From Phycisphaerae bacterium (GTDB lineage: Bacteria; Planctomycetota; Phycisphaerae; Sedimentisphaerales; Anaerohalosphaeraceae), in contig JAAYVQ010000270.1 of NCBI GenBank assembly GCA_012517095.1, positions 1 to 34,705 of the forward strand: a DNA stretch of 34,705 bases. The letters are read 5' to 3'. The notes below the pieces were generated by a model, which made no database searches, was not told the origin of the DNA, and worked only from the letters and a program-made list of their open reading frames with translations. How positions within the stretch are numbered: the stretch's first letter is position 1; every line of letters begins with the position of its first letter. Below are positions 1-9,700 of the stretch, piece after piece. A program made the position numbers and the translations under genes.

Positions 1-699
1 CGGCGTGATCCGGATGTTTCGATAGGCCACCGGACCGTGATTGCCCTGGAACATGATGGGGCCGGTCGCGGCTTCCTTTCCCGTCACGCCGCCGGGGGTA
101 ACACCCTTCATTTCCAGATTCTCGTGCAGAACCTTGCCGTTGAGCTCGACGCGGAGAAATTTGGCATTGGCGGTTTTATTCCCAGCCGCATCGAACTTCG
201 GCGCCTGAAAGTCAATCACGAATTTCTGCCACTGGCCGGGTTGCCTGCTGGCATTAATGGACGGGGCCGCCGCACCATAGATCGCCCCGATATCGCCGGG
301 TCCCATCTTTTCCCGCCCAAAACTGTCCAGAACCTGGATTTCATACTCGCCCATCACATAGACACCGGAATTGGAATCCTTGGGAACCATCAATTCCAAT
401 TCGATATGACAATCGCCGAACTTGGCCTCCGAATAGAGATCCACCCCTTCGCCGAACTTGGAAGGCGCATTGACCATTTCCAAGCCGCCCTTCTCAACGA
501 CCAGCAACTTGGGATCGATCGTACTGACCACGGCCTTGCCGACAGACCACTTGCTTTGGGCCGGATCACCGGCAACCTTCCAGCCGGTCAGATCTTTGCC
601 ATTGAAAGGCGTCGTGATCTTCTCCACACTCGCGCACCCTGTAAACACTGCCGTTGCTGCAAGGATTGTAATCCATCCCATTCCTGTTCGCATTACCAT
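1..699 (-). CDS. DUF1080 (3-keto-disaccharide hydrolase-like) domain lipoprotein, C-terminus cut by window edge
   Basis: Hand translation of the minus strand from ATG at 699 gives MVMRTGMGWITILAATAVFTGCASVEKITTPFNGKDLTGWKVAGDPAQSKWSVGKAVV...GPIMFQGNHGPVAYRNIRITP with no stop to position 1. Lipobox FTGC; FNGKDLTGWK and GPIxFQGNHGPVxYRNIRI are typical DUF1080 motifs. Missing from the ORF track because it has no stop in the window. Confidence 0.9.
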   Translation of the reverse strand, partial: MVMRTGMGWITILAATAVFTGCASVEKITTPFNGKDLTGWKVAGDPAQSKWSVGKAVVSTIDPKLLVVEKGGLEMVNAPSKFGEGVDLYSEAKFGDCHIELELMVPKDSNSGVYVMGEYEIQVLDSFGREKMGPGDIGAIYGAAAPSINASRQPGQWQKFVIDFQAPKFDAAGNKTANAKFLRVELNGKVLHENLEMKGVTPGGVTGKEAATGPIMFQGNHGPVAYRNIRITP

Positions 700-749
700 G
701 TGTCTTCCTTTCGATTGTCAGTCCATTGGATTGTAATCGTATAAACATG

Positions 750-1331
750 TCATTTCTTATCAGACGCCTCTCGCGGCCGTTTGATCTCCGGCGTAATCTT
801 AGCCTTGTCGATCAGGATCAGGTAGGGTTCGTCGGCAAACAAACGGATCCGGATAGTAATCTCAAACGGTTTGGGCTCGACCTCCGGATTCGGATCTCCC
901 TCGGCCTTGACATTAATCTCGGTCGAACGATACTCCTGCGAAGTATCCGCCAGCGCCTTTTGCATTCGAACAAAATCTGTTACCCCATCGTTCGTCAGTT
1001 TCCAGGTAGTCTCGCCGATAACCTTCTGCTTTCGCCATCCCTCCCGGCGTTCCGTCCGCTCGATAATCTCGGCCGGAAACCGGAACCTATCCACCTGGTC
1101 ATTGATCCGCGTATTGATCACATTCACCTCCGCAGTCTTCAGATTGTCGCTCATCTGGCCCGGAAGGACGATCTGAACCCGCAGATCGTTGGGGTCAATC
1201 TTATGCAGATCCTCGATTCCGAAATCCCGCATCCGCCACATCGTTGAAAGTGGTATCGAAGAACATCCGACAACGACAATCGCCGTCACAAGAATCAACA
1301 GCCCATTCGTTATCCGAATAATCCCGCTCAC
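750..1331 (-). CDS. Hypothetical lipoprotein (193 aa)
   Basis: Open reading frame with N-terminal hydrophobic segment and lipobox VVGC; fills the space between flanking minus-strand genes. Confidence 0.75.
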   Translation of the reverse strand: MSGIIRITNGLLILVTAIVVVGCSSIPLSTMWRMRDFGIEDLHKIDPNDLRVQIVLPGQMSDNLKTAEVNVINTRINDQVDRFRFPAEIIERTERREGWRKQKVIGETTWKLTNDGVTDFVRMQKALADTSQEYRSTEINVKAEGDPNPEVEPKPFEITIRIRLFADEPYLILIDKAKITPEIKRPREASDKK

Positions 1332-1373
1332 GGTTGTCTGTCTCCGCTGAAAATCCGATCTTCATCTTTTAAG

Positions 1374-2423
1374 TTATTCCGCCGACGAGGCCGGCTCAAG
1401 GGATAAATCCGCAAATCGCCCTGCCTGAAAGAGCGGATACGCCAACGATGCGACCATCACGGCGTTGTCCGTACACAACGGCTTGGGCGCCACCAACAGG
1501 ATCAGGCCACTTTCATTACATGCCTTTTGCATCGCCTCCCGTAGCGCCGTGTTGGCCGCCACGCCTCCGCCGAGCACGACCGTTCGCGCCCCAATACGGT
1601 CGGCCGCCCGCATCGTCTTGGTCACCAGCACCTCCACCACCGCCGCCTGGAACGACGCGGCGATGTCGGCAATCTCCTGAGGACTCATCGAACTGACGCG
1701 GCTCTCGCCCTTCATGTCCTGACCGCGACAATGATACAGCACCGCGGTTTTAAGGCCGCTAAAGGAAAAATCCAGCGAATCCGGTCCGAGTAAAGAACGA
1801 GGAAAGTCAATCGCCTTGGGGTTTCCCGACCGTGCGGCCTTTTCAATACTCGGCCCCCCGGGATACGGCAGATTGAGGATCGAAGCCACTTTGTCAAACG
1901 CCTCGCCCGCCGCGTCGTCCATCGTCCGACCCAGCAGTCGCAGATCCACCGCACTGCGACACGCATAAAGATTGGAATGTCCACCGGAAACGATCAGCGC
2001 CACGGCCGGCAACAATGGCTCCGGCTGCGACAACAGCGCGGCCTGCAAATGGGCATGAACATGATTGACGGCGATCAGGGGCTTGTCCCAGACCATGGCC
2101 AGCGTCTTGGCCGCCGTAACCCCGACCATCAGGGCCACCGTCAATCCCGGCCGATTGGCAACCGCGATCGCCGCCAGATCTTCAGGCCGAAGGGCCGCAT
2201 CGTTCATCGTCTTGGCCAAAACAGGATAAATCCTTTCGATATGCGCCCGCGAGGCGATCTCGGGAACGACTCCGCCATACCGATCATGAAGGTCATGCTG
2301 GGAGGCAACAACAGAGGATTTAACGATCCGACCGTCGGTTACCACCGCCGCGGCCGTCTCGTCGCAACTGGTCTCGATTCCCAGAATATTGATTTCCGTC
2401 GCCATCATTCTCCCGATACCCAT
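1374..2423 (-). CDS. tsaD: tRNA N6-adenosine threonylcarbamoyltransferase TsaD
   Basis: ILGIETSCDETAAAVV, PGLTVALMVG, VNHVHAHLQAA, SGGHSNLY and GGGVAANTALRE motifs of the TsaD/Kae1 family. Start may be a downstream Met (MMATEINILGIE). Confidence 0.95.
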   Translation of the reverse strand: MGIGRMMATEINILGIETSCDETAAAVVTDGRIVKSSVVASQHDLHDRYGGVVPEIASRAHIERIYPVLAKTMNDAALRPEDLAAIAVANRPGLTVALMVGVTAAKTLAMVWDKPLIAVNHVHAHLQAALLSQPEPLLPAVALIVSGGHSNLYACRSAVDLRLLGRTMDDAAGEAFDKVASILNLPYPGGPSIEKAARSGNPKAIDFPRSLLGPDSLDFSFSGLKTAVLYHCRGQDMKGESRVSSMSPQEIADIAASFQAAVVEVLVTKTMRAADRIGARTVVLGGGVAANTALREAMQKACNESGLILLVAPKPLCTDNAVMVASLAYPLFQAGRFADLSLEPASSAE

Positions 2424-2500
2424 AAACCATGATATCCCCCGGCCTCCTCGCCGTCAATCGCGGCATAGAGCGATTTGATCCGCTTTTCCGACAAGAACCA

Positions 2501-2529
2501 TTGACAAGATCATGTCATCCGGTCATAAT
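2501..2529 (+). promoter_or_regulatory. Sigma70-type promoter for tRNA-Leu
   Basis: TTGACA (2501-2506), 17-bp spacer, CATAAT (2524-2529); tRNA starts 11 nt after the -10. Confidence 0.75.
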
Positions 2530-2539
2530 ACCCTCTATC

Positions 2540-2625
2540 GCCGGAGTGGCGGAATTGGCAGACGCGCGGGATTCAAAATCCCGAGGGGCTTAAGCCCCGT
2601 GTGGGTTCGACTCCCACCCCCGGCA
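2540..2625 (+). tRNA. tRNA-Leu (anticodon CAA), class II, CCA not encoded
   Basis: GCCGGAG acceptor 5' strand; anticodon arm CGGGA-TTCAAAA-TCCCG; long variable arm GGGGCTTAAGCCCC; T-arm GTGGG-TTCGACT-CCCAC; acceptor 3' strand CCCCGGC plus discriminator A. Confidence 0.95.
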
Positions 2626-2727
2626 TTTGATTTTCAATTTCCAATTTTCGATTTTCAACGATTGCTTTGTTCGTGGGGGTTTGTCGACCCGAATTGAGTT
2701 TTCCAACTCGTCTTTCATCAGAGGGTT

Positions 2728-4542
2728 ATGATGCGTACGATTTCCTTGACGATCTTCTGTGCCATCGGTGTGGCTATCGCAGCCAAACAGCCCATTTCCA
2801 ACCCTGCGATCAAACTCTGGCCGCAGATCACACCGGGCATTTACAACCACGCCAATATCCTGGCCATGAAATGCGAAGTGGCCTCTGACGGCCTGACGGT
2901 CACCGACAACGCATGGGACTCCTATCAGGTCCCCGGCTTTGCCAAGCGTTGGACCCTGAACATGGGCGCACCGATGGAAGTCCCGCTCGAAAACTTCCGG
3001 TTCCCCGCCGAATTCGCCGGCCTGCCGATCCATCTGACCGTTGAATTCTACAATGCCGAAAAGCCCTGGGAGGTCAAAGAAAACTATCAGGAGATCCTTC
3101 AGTTGGGCGGCAACTCCAATATCGGTCTGCCCGATTGGTTTCATATCCCAACCCAGCGTCTGGCCTACGACTTTGACGAGGGAAACTGGTTTCCGTCAGG
3201 TTGGACTTTACCGAACGGAAAATATGCCCTCTGGCAAGGCGCCGCCAAGGCCCGTCAGCAGGACCGCAATGGCCAATGCCCTATGTACGACTTCGGTTTC
3301 ACCCATGTCTCGCCGATCGCCATGACCCCCGGCGGTGCCACCGGGACCCGGAATCACCGCGGGCATCTCTTTACCGACAATGAGTGGATTCCCTTCGATG
3401 GATCCAAAGACGGTTTTTCCGCCGATCCAACCAATCCGGCCAATTGGAACATCGAAACCTTCCACCACTACGCCGACACCTGTTCGATCATCATCCCCGA
3501 CTTCGAGGCCCCGCTCTACCATACCTGGAAGGATTCCCAATATCAGGCCTTTGCCAATCTCATCGGCGATGTCCGTTCCCGCAAACCGGATCTCCTCATC
3601 GGTTGCTGGGGTGTTGGGGTGTTGAAATCCTCCTTCCGAATCTTCGACAGCTTCTACGAAGGCAAACCCACCGGCGTGATCGACCTCAACGGGGCCAAGC
3701 AGTGGCGCGACAAATATGACCACCCCGCCGACGACCTGCACCCGGTCTTCAATCGCTGCAATCTCAATTTCGGCAATCCCTCCGTCTATTGGATCAATAA
3801 TTCCAAACCATCACAACTATATGCTTTTCTTCAGGAATGGGAACAGGGAAAACTCGCCCGGCCGGATGTTCTCAATGTCTTGTCCACCTGGATTCAGGTG
3901 GAGTTCGTGGACGGCTACCCGCTTTCCCAATACCGGTTCACGGATTCACGCGGCAAAACGCGCCTGGAAACTATCAAGCATCAGGTTCCCGCTTCCTGCA
4001 CCTATGCTCTGTCGTTGTTCGGCCATTGCGTCATGGACGGTCTGCAATGCTGGGAAATCGGCGCCCGCTACTCCGAGGACCTTGCCGATTATGCCGACTG
4101 GCGGGTTCGCGAATCGGCTCCGAAACACACGATCAACGGCATGGAAACACCTGTTTATTACTACCTGAAATATTTCGGATTTTACAATTTCCATGTTCTG
4201 GGCATGTGGCAGGCAGCACAGAACAAAGACATCATCGAGGCCGCCACGAAGTGGGAGATGCCCGAACTCCAAACCTCCCCCAACAACATCTGGCGCACCG
4301 GCAACGAGCGCTATCCCAGCTATGTGAATTTCTACAAGGAACCCCTGGTCCGCGTCAAACTCTCAGCCGACGGAAAAACCCTGCTCGTGATCGCTTGCAA
4401 TCCCCACAACAAAAGCGTGGAAAAAGTCCGCATCCGCCGCCCCGGAGGGACCGAGGAATTTGAATTCCAACTGGTGGGCGACTTCCCGATTATCCAGCGT
4501 TATCCCGTCGCGCAAACCTCGAAGGTTACCGGAAAAGATTGA
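2728..4542 (+). CDS. Secreted protein of unknown family (604 aa), possible glycoside hydrolase
   Basis: Signal-peptide-like N-terminus (MMRTISLTIFCAIGVAIAA); long aromatic- and acid-rich protein with an all-beta-looking C-terminus; directly upstream of a GH27 gene. I do not recognise a named family. Confidence 0.85.
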   Translation: MMRTISLTIFCAIGVAIAAKQPISNPAIKLWPQITPGIYNHANILAMKCEVASDGLTVTDNAWDSYQVPGFAKRWTLNMGAPMEVPLENFRFPAEFAGLPIHLTVEFYNAEKPWEVKENYQEILQLGGNSNIGLPDWFHIPTQRLAYDFDEGNWFPSGWTLPNGKYALWQGAAKARQQDRNGQCPMYDFGFTHVSPIAMTPGGATGTRNHRGHLFTDNEWIPFDGSKDGFSADPTNPANWNIETFHHYADTCSIIIPDFEAPLYHTWKDSQYQAFANLIGDVRSRKPDLLIGCWGVGVLKSSFRIFDSFYEGKPTGVIDLNGAKQWRDKYDHPADDLHPVFNRCNLNFGNPSVYWINNSKPSQLYAFLQEWEQGKLARPDVLNVLSTWIQVEFVDGYPLSQYRFTDSRGKTRLETIKHQVPASCTYALSLFGHCVMDGLQCWEIGARYSEDLADYADWRVRESAPKHTINGMETPVYYYLKYFGFYNFHVLGMWQAAQNKDIIEAATKWEMPELQTSPNNIWRTGNERYPSYVNFYKEPLVRVKLSADGKTLLVIACNPHNKSVEKVRIRRPGGTEEFEFQLVGDFPIIQRYPVAQTSKVTGKD

Positions 4543-4577
4543 CACGGAATTTTCTCTCTCGGAATTTTCTCCGCGAC

Positions 4578-4606
4578 TTGTCCTGACTCCTCCAATACGG
4601 TACAAT
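4578..4606 (+). promoter_or_regulatory. Sigma70-type promoter for the GH27 gene
   Basis: TTGTCC (4578-4583), 17-bp spacer, TACAAT (4601-4606); start codon at 4652. Confidence 0.5.
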
Positions 4607-4651
4607 CAAATTTCCCAATCAAATGAACCGATTTACCGATGTGAGGACCGT

Positions 4652-6661
4652 ATGAACACAACGCGAACTGGAATGATGGGCTTTGGGCTCCTGACGGCGA
4701 TCCTATTAATAACCGGCATCGCTTTTGCGGCCGACTCTTCCGCCGAAAATCACACCGTTTGGTTATCCGGCCTGGACCTGTCGAAGATGACGGCCGGATG
4801 GGGTAAGCCGCAGCCCGATCTGTCCATCCAGTCCAAACCCCTGACCATCGGCGGCAAGAAATTCGACAAGGGCGTCGGGACACACGCCGACAGCGTCCTC
4901 TATGTGGACCTTCGCGGAACCACCGAACGATTCTCCGCCTCCGTCGGCGTCGATGACGAAGTCGCCGGCCAGCCGGCATCTATCCGTTTTCGTATCATTG
5001 GCGACGACCAGGAACTGTGGAACAGCGGCCCGATGAAAGCCGGCGAACCGGCCAAGTCCGTCGATGTCAGCGTCAAGGGACTGAAGGTCCTGATCCTTTC
5101 TGTCGATCCGACCAGTGACGGCGTCGCGTATGACCATGCCGACTGGGCCGACGCCCGTTTCCTCACCGCCGCCGACAACCCGCGGGCCATCGATCCGCCC
5201 GCCGAACCCGAAACCATCCTCACTCCCGCCCCGGCCCCGATGCCGAGGATCAATGGACCCAAGGTGTACGGCGTTCGACCCAACTCTCCATTCCTCTATC
5301 GTATCCCGTGTACCGGCACTCGCCCGATGGAATTTGCCGCCGAGAATCTGCCCGCAGGCCTTTCCTTGGATGGCAAAACGGGCATCGTCACCGGCAAGAT
5401 CGCTCAGGCCGGTACGACTATAGCCGTCCTGATCGCCAAAAACGCCCAGGGCCAGGACCGCCGCGAATTCCGCATCGTTGTCGGTGACACGCTGGCCTTG
5501 ACGCCGCCCATGGGCTGGAACAGTTGGTACATCCATTACAACCGCGTAACCGACGCGATCATGCGCCAGTCCGCGGATGTGATGATTGCCAGCGGCATGG
5601 CCGACTTCGGCTACTCGTATGTCAACATCGACGACTGTTGGATGGTCAAAGTCAACTCGACTGATCCGGAAATCGGCGGCCCCACCCGCGACGACAAAGG
5701 CCGACTCATCGGCAACAAACGCTTCCCCGACATGAAGGCCATGACCGACTACATTCACGCCAAGGGTCTCAAGGCCGGCATCTACATCTCGCCCGGCCCG
5801 CGAACCTGCGCCGGATACGAAGGCAGCTTCGGCCACGAAGCCCTTGACGCCAAGACCTTCGCCGACTGGGGCTTCGACTTCCTCAAGTACGACTGGTGCT
5901 CCTACGGCGAAAAGGCCGGCGGCGACAAACTCGAAGACTTCATGAAGCCCTATCAGGTCATGTACGCCGAACTGCTCAAGCAGGACCGCGACATCGTGCT
6001 CAACCTGTGCCAGTACGGCATGGGCGATGTCTGGAAATGGGGAGCTCAGGTCGGCCACTGCTGGCGGACCACCGGCGATCTGGGCCTGGAAAAGGCCGGT
6101 AACTTGCCCGGCTTCTACAGCATCGGTTTCAGTAACGCCAAGCACTTCGAATTCGCCAAACCCGGCGGCTGGAACGACCCCGACTACATCCTCATCGGCT
6201 GGGTCGGCAGCGCCTTCACCGGCGGCGAAGGCGAAAAGACGACCCTGACTGCAAACGAACAGTATTCCTACATGTCCATGTGGTCCCTGATGGCCGCGCC
6301 CCTGATCTTCAGTGGCGATATGGCCAAGCTCGACGCCTTCGCCCTCAATATCCTCTGCAACGCCGAGGTCATCGACATCGATCAGGACCCGCTCGGCAAG
6401 CAGGCGAAAATCCTCCGCCAGACCGACCGCGAGTTTGTCCTGGTCAAGGACCTCGAAGACGGATCGAAAGCCGTGGGACTATTCAATTTGGATATCGTCT
6501 CCCAGCCCCTGGCCGTCTCCTGGCAGGATCTGGGCCTCACCGGCAAGCAGCGCGTCCGCGACCTCTGGCAACAAAAAGACCTCGGTGTTCTCGACGGTGA
6601 ATACAAAACCTCCGTCCCCCGCCACGGAGTATCACTCGTCCGTTTATTCCCGAATCTATAA
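4652..6661 (+). CDS. Secreted alpha-galactosidase: NPCBM domain, putative Ig domain, GH27 catalytic domain
   Basis: Start trimmed from 4460 to MNTTRTGMMGFGLLTAILLITGIAFA (signal peptide). NPCBM-like TIGGKKFDKGVGTHADSVLYVDL; Ig-like LPAGLSLDGKTGIVTGKI; GH27 motifs PPMGWNSW, YVNIDDCW, FLKYDWCSYG, PGGWNDPD, LMAAPLIFSGD. Confidence 0.95.
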   Translation: MNTTRTGMMGFGLLTAILLITGIAFAADSSAENHTVWLSGLDLSKMTAGWGKPQPDLSIQSKPLTIGGKKFDKGVGTHADSVLYVDLRGTTERFSASVGVDDEVAGQPASIRFRIIGDDQELWNSGPMKAGEPAKSVDVSVKGLKVLILSVDPTSDGVAYDHADWADARFLTAADNPRAIDPPAEPETILTPAPAPMPRINGPKVYGVRPNSPFLYRIPCTGTRPMEFAAENLPAGLSLDGKTGIVTGKIAQAGTTIAVLIAKNAQGQDRREFRIVVGDTLALTPPMGWNSWYIHYNRVTDAIMRQSADVMIASGMADFGYSYVNIDDCWMVKVNSTDPEIGGPTRDDKGRLIGNKRFPDMKAMTDYIHAKGLKAGIYISPGPRTCAGYEGSFGHEALDAKTFADWGFDFLKYDWCSYGEKAGGDKLEDFMKPYQVMYAELLKQDRDIVLNLCQYGMGDVWKWGAQVGHCWRTTGDLGLEKAGNLPGFYSIGFSNAKHFEFAKPGGWNDPDYILIGWVGSAFTGGEGEKTTLTANEQYSYMSMWSLMAAPLIFSGDMAKLDAFALNILCNAEVIDIDQDPLGKQAKILRQTDREFVLVKDLEDGSKAVGLFNLDIVSQPLAVSWQDLGLTGKQRVRDLWQQKDLGVLDGEYKTSVPRHGVSLVRLFPNL

Positions 6662-6687
6662 CGGGATTCTTATTCCTGAACTAAACA

Positions 6688-6719
6688 CAGAAGGCAACCA
6701 GTTTTCTGATTGCCTTCTG
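6688..6719. terminator. Stem-loop between convergent genes, possible bidirectional terminator without a clear T-tract
   Basis: CAGAAGGCAA (6688-6697) pairs perfectly with TTGCCTTCTG (6710-6719), 10 bp, between the GH27 stop and the carB stop. Confidence 0.5.
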
Positions 6720-6750
6720 AAATTGCACCTCGAAAATCGGAAATCGAAAA

Positions 6751-9700
6751 TTACTTGATATTCGCGTGGTATTCCTGCAGCGAGTGCAGTACTCCGCGTC
6801 CGCGACGGAACGCCGCGATGCCTTCGGCCGCCGCCCATGCCGCCGCCAGCGTCGTGATATACGGCACCCGGTACTTGATCGCCGACTTACGGATATACGA
6901 ATCATCTTCCTGACTGAGCTTGCCCACCGGCGTATTGACCACCAATTGAATCTGCCCGTTGGTGATCGCATCTGCAATGTTCGGCCGCCCTTCGCTGAGC
7001 TTGAAAATCCGCTCGGCCGCGATTCCATTTTCCACCAAAAACGCCTGCGTGCCTTCGGTCGCCACAATTTTAAAGCCCAACTCCGCGAATCGCTTGGCGG
7101 GCTTGACCAGCGAACCGCGGTCCTTTCGCGACACCGAGATCAGCACCGTCCCCGACAGCGGCAGAAAGCTCTTGGCCCCTTCCTGCGCCTTGTAAAAGGC
7201 CAGCCCGAACGATTCGGCCATCCCCAGCACCTCGCCGGTCGAACGCATCTCCGGCCCCAGGATCGGATCGACCTCCGGGAACATGTTGAACGGGAATACC
7301 GACTCCTTGACGCCGAAGTGCGGAATCCGGCGATTCGACAGCTTTTGCTCGGCGAGCGTGCCGCCCATCATCAGCCGCGTGGCGATCGGCACCATCGCGA
7401 TAGCGCACACCTTCGAGACCAGCGGCACCGTGCGGCTGGCCCGCGGGTTGGCCTCCAGACAATACAGCTTGTCGTCGCAGATGGCGTACTGCATGTTCAT
7501 CACGCCGACGACCTTCAGCGCCTGCGCGATCCTGGTCGTATAGTCGCGGATCGTCGCCAGATGCTTTTCCGGAATCGTGATCGGCGGAATCACGCACGCC
7601 GAATCACCGGAGTGGATTCCCGCCTGCTCGATGTGCTCCATGATCGCCGGGATATACACGGCGGTGCTGTCGGCGATGGCGTCGGTCTCGCACTCAGTCG
7701 CGTCTTCCAGAAACTTGTCGATCAGGATCGGCCGTTCCGGCGTGACATCCACCGCCGCCGCCATGTACCGCCGCAGCATCGATTCGTCATAGACCACCTC
7801 CATACCCCGCCCACCCAGCACATAGGACGGCCGTACCATCAGAGGGTAGCCGATGGCGCTGGCCACCTCGATGGCCTGTTCGACCGTCGTCGCCATGCCG
7901 CTGGCCGGCATCGGAATATTCAGCTTGTCCATCATTTTGCGGAATCGGTCACGGTCTTCGGCCAAGTCGATCGCATCGACGCTGGTCCCGAGGATCTTGA
8001 CTCCCTGCTGCTCCAGCGAGGCCGCGATATTCAGCGGCGTTTGCCCGCCGAACTGCACGATCGCGCCGACCGGCTTTTCCTTCTGGTAGATGCTCAGTAC
8101 ATCCTCCACCGTCAGCGGCTCAAAGTACAGCTTGTCCGAGGTGTCGTAATCCGTCGATACCGTCTCCGGATTACAGTTAATCATGATCGTCTCAAACCCA
8201 AGTGCCCTCAGCGAAAACGCCGCATGGACGCAGCAGTAGTCAAACTCGATTCCCTGCCCGATCCGGTTGGGTCCGCCGCCGAGGATCAGCACCTTCTTGC
8301 GGTCGCTCACCGGCACACGATCCGGCGCATTGTAGGTCGAATAATAATAGCTGGCATTCTCCACACCGCTGATTCGGATGGCGTCCCACGCCTCGACGAC
8401 GCCCAGCTTGGTTCGCTGCTTGCGGATTTCTGTCTCGTCAATCCCCAGAAGCTTGGCCAGATAGCGATCGGCAAATCCGTCCTTTTTGGCTCTGACCAGT
8501 AGATCATCCGGGATCATCCGGCCTTTGTGCTTAAGGATCGTCTGCTCCAGTTCAACCATCTCCTTCATCTGCGAGAGGAAGTATGGCTTAATGTAGGTCT
8601 GCGCATACAGCGCATCGACCAATGCGCCCTTGCGAAGGGCTTCATACAGGAGGAAATACCGCTCGCTGCTGGGCTCGCGCAACCGTTCCAACAACTGATC
8701 CAGCGTCATCTCGTTGAAGTTTTTGGCAAATCCCAGTCCGTGCCGCCCCGACTCCAGCGACCGGATCGCCTTCTGAAAGGCCTCCTTGAAATTTTTGCCG
8801 ATGCTCATCACCTCGCCCACCGCCCGCATCTGCGTGCCCAACTTGTCCTGGGCGTCGCGGAATTTCTCGAACGCCCAGCGCGAGAACTTGACCACCACAT
8901 AATCGCCCGAAGGCGTGTATTTTTCCAGCGTCCCGTCGCGCCAGTACGGAATCTCGTCCAGCGTCAATCCCGCCGCCAGCTTGGCCGACACCTGCGCAAT
9001 CGGAAATCCCGTCGCCTTGCTGGCCAGGGCCGAACTGCGGCTGGTGCGCGGGTTGATCTCGATGACGACCACGCGGCCCGTCCGCGGATTGTGGGCAAAC
9101 TGGATATTGGTCCCCCCGATTACCTCGATCGCATCGACGATGTCGTATGAATGTTTCTGCAGCCGCTGTTGAAGCTTGCTATCAATCGTCAGCATCGGCG
9201 CCGTACAGAACGAATCCCCCGTGTGCACACCCATGGCGTCCACATTCTCGATAAAGCAAACCGTGATCTTCTGCCCCTTGGCGTCGCGGACGACCTCCAG
9301 CTCCAGCTCTTCCCACCCCAGCACCGACTCCTCGACCAGGATCTGCCCGACGATGCTGGCCGCAATGCCCCGGCTGGCCACCACGCGGAGTTCCTCGACA
9401 TTATAGACCAGCCCGCCGCCGGTCCCGCCCATCGTATAGGCCGGCCGGATAACGACCGGATATCCCAGCTTGGCCGCAATCTTCTCGGCCTCCTCGACCG
9501 AATACACCACCTCGCTTTGCGGCATGTCGATACCCAGCGAAGTCATCGTCTTCTTGAACGCCAGCCGGTCCTCGCCCCGCTCGATCGCGTCGAGCTTGAC
9601 GCCGATAACCTTGACGCCGTATTGATCCAACACGCCCGCCTTGCCCAGCTCGCTGGTCAGATTGAGTCCCGTCTGCCCGCCGAGGTTCGGCAGCACGCCA

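Noticed and set aside
37-744. 235-aa + ORF at the left edge
   Set aside because: Antisense to the DUF1080 lipoprotein.
4763-6145. 460-aa minus strand ORF opposite the GH27 gene
   Set aside because: Antisense shadow of the alpha-galactosidase; the sense frame carries all catalytic motifs.
6766-8502. 578-aa + strand ORF opposite carB
   Set aside because: Antisense to conserved carB; Arg/His-rich composition typical of a shadow frame in GC-rich coding DNA; no recognisable domain.
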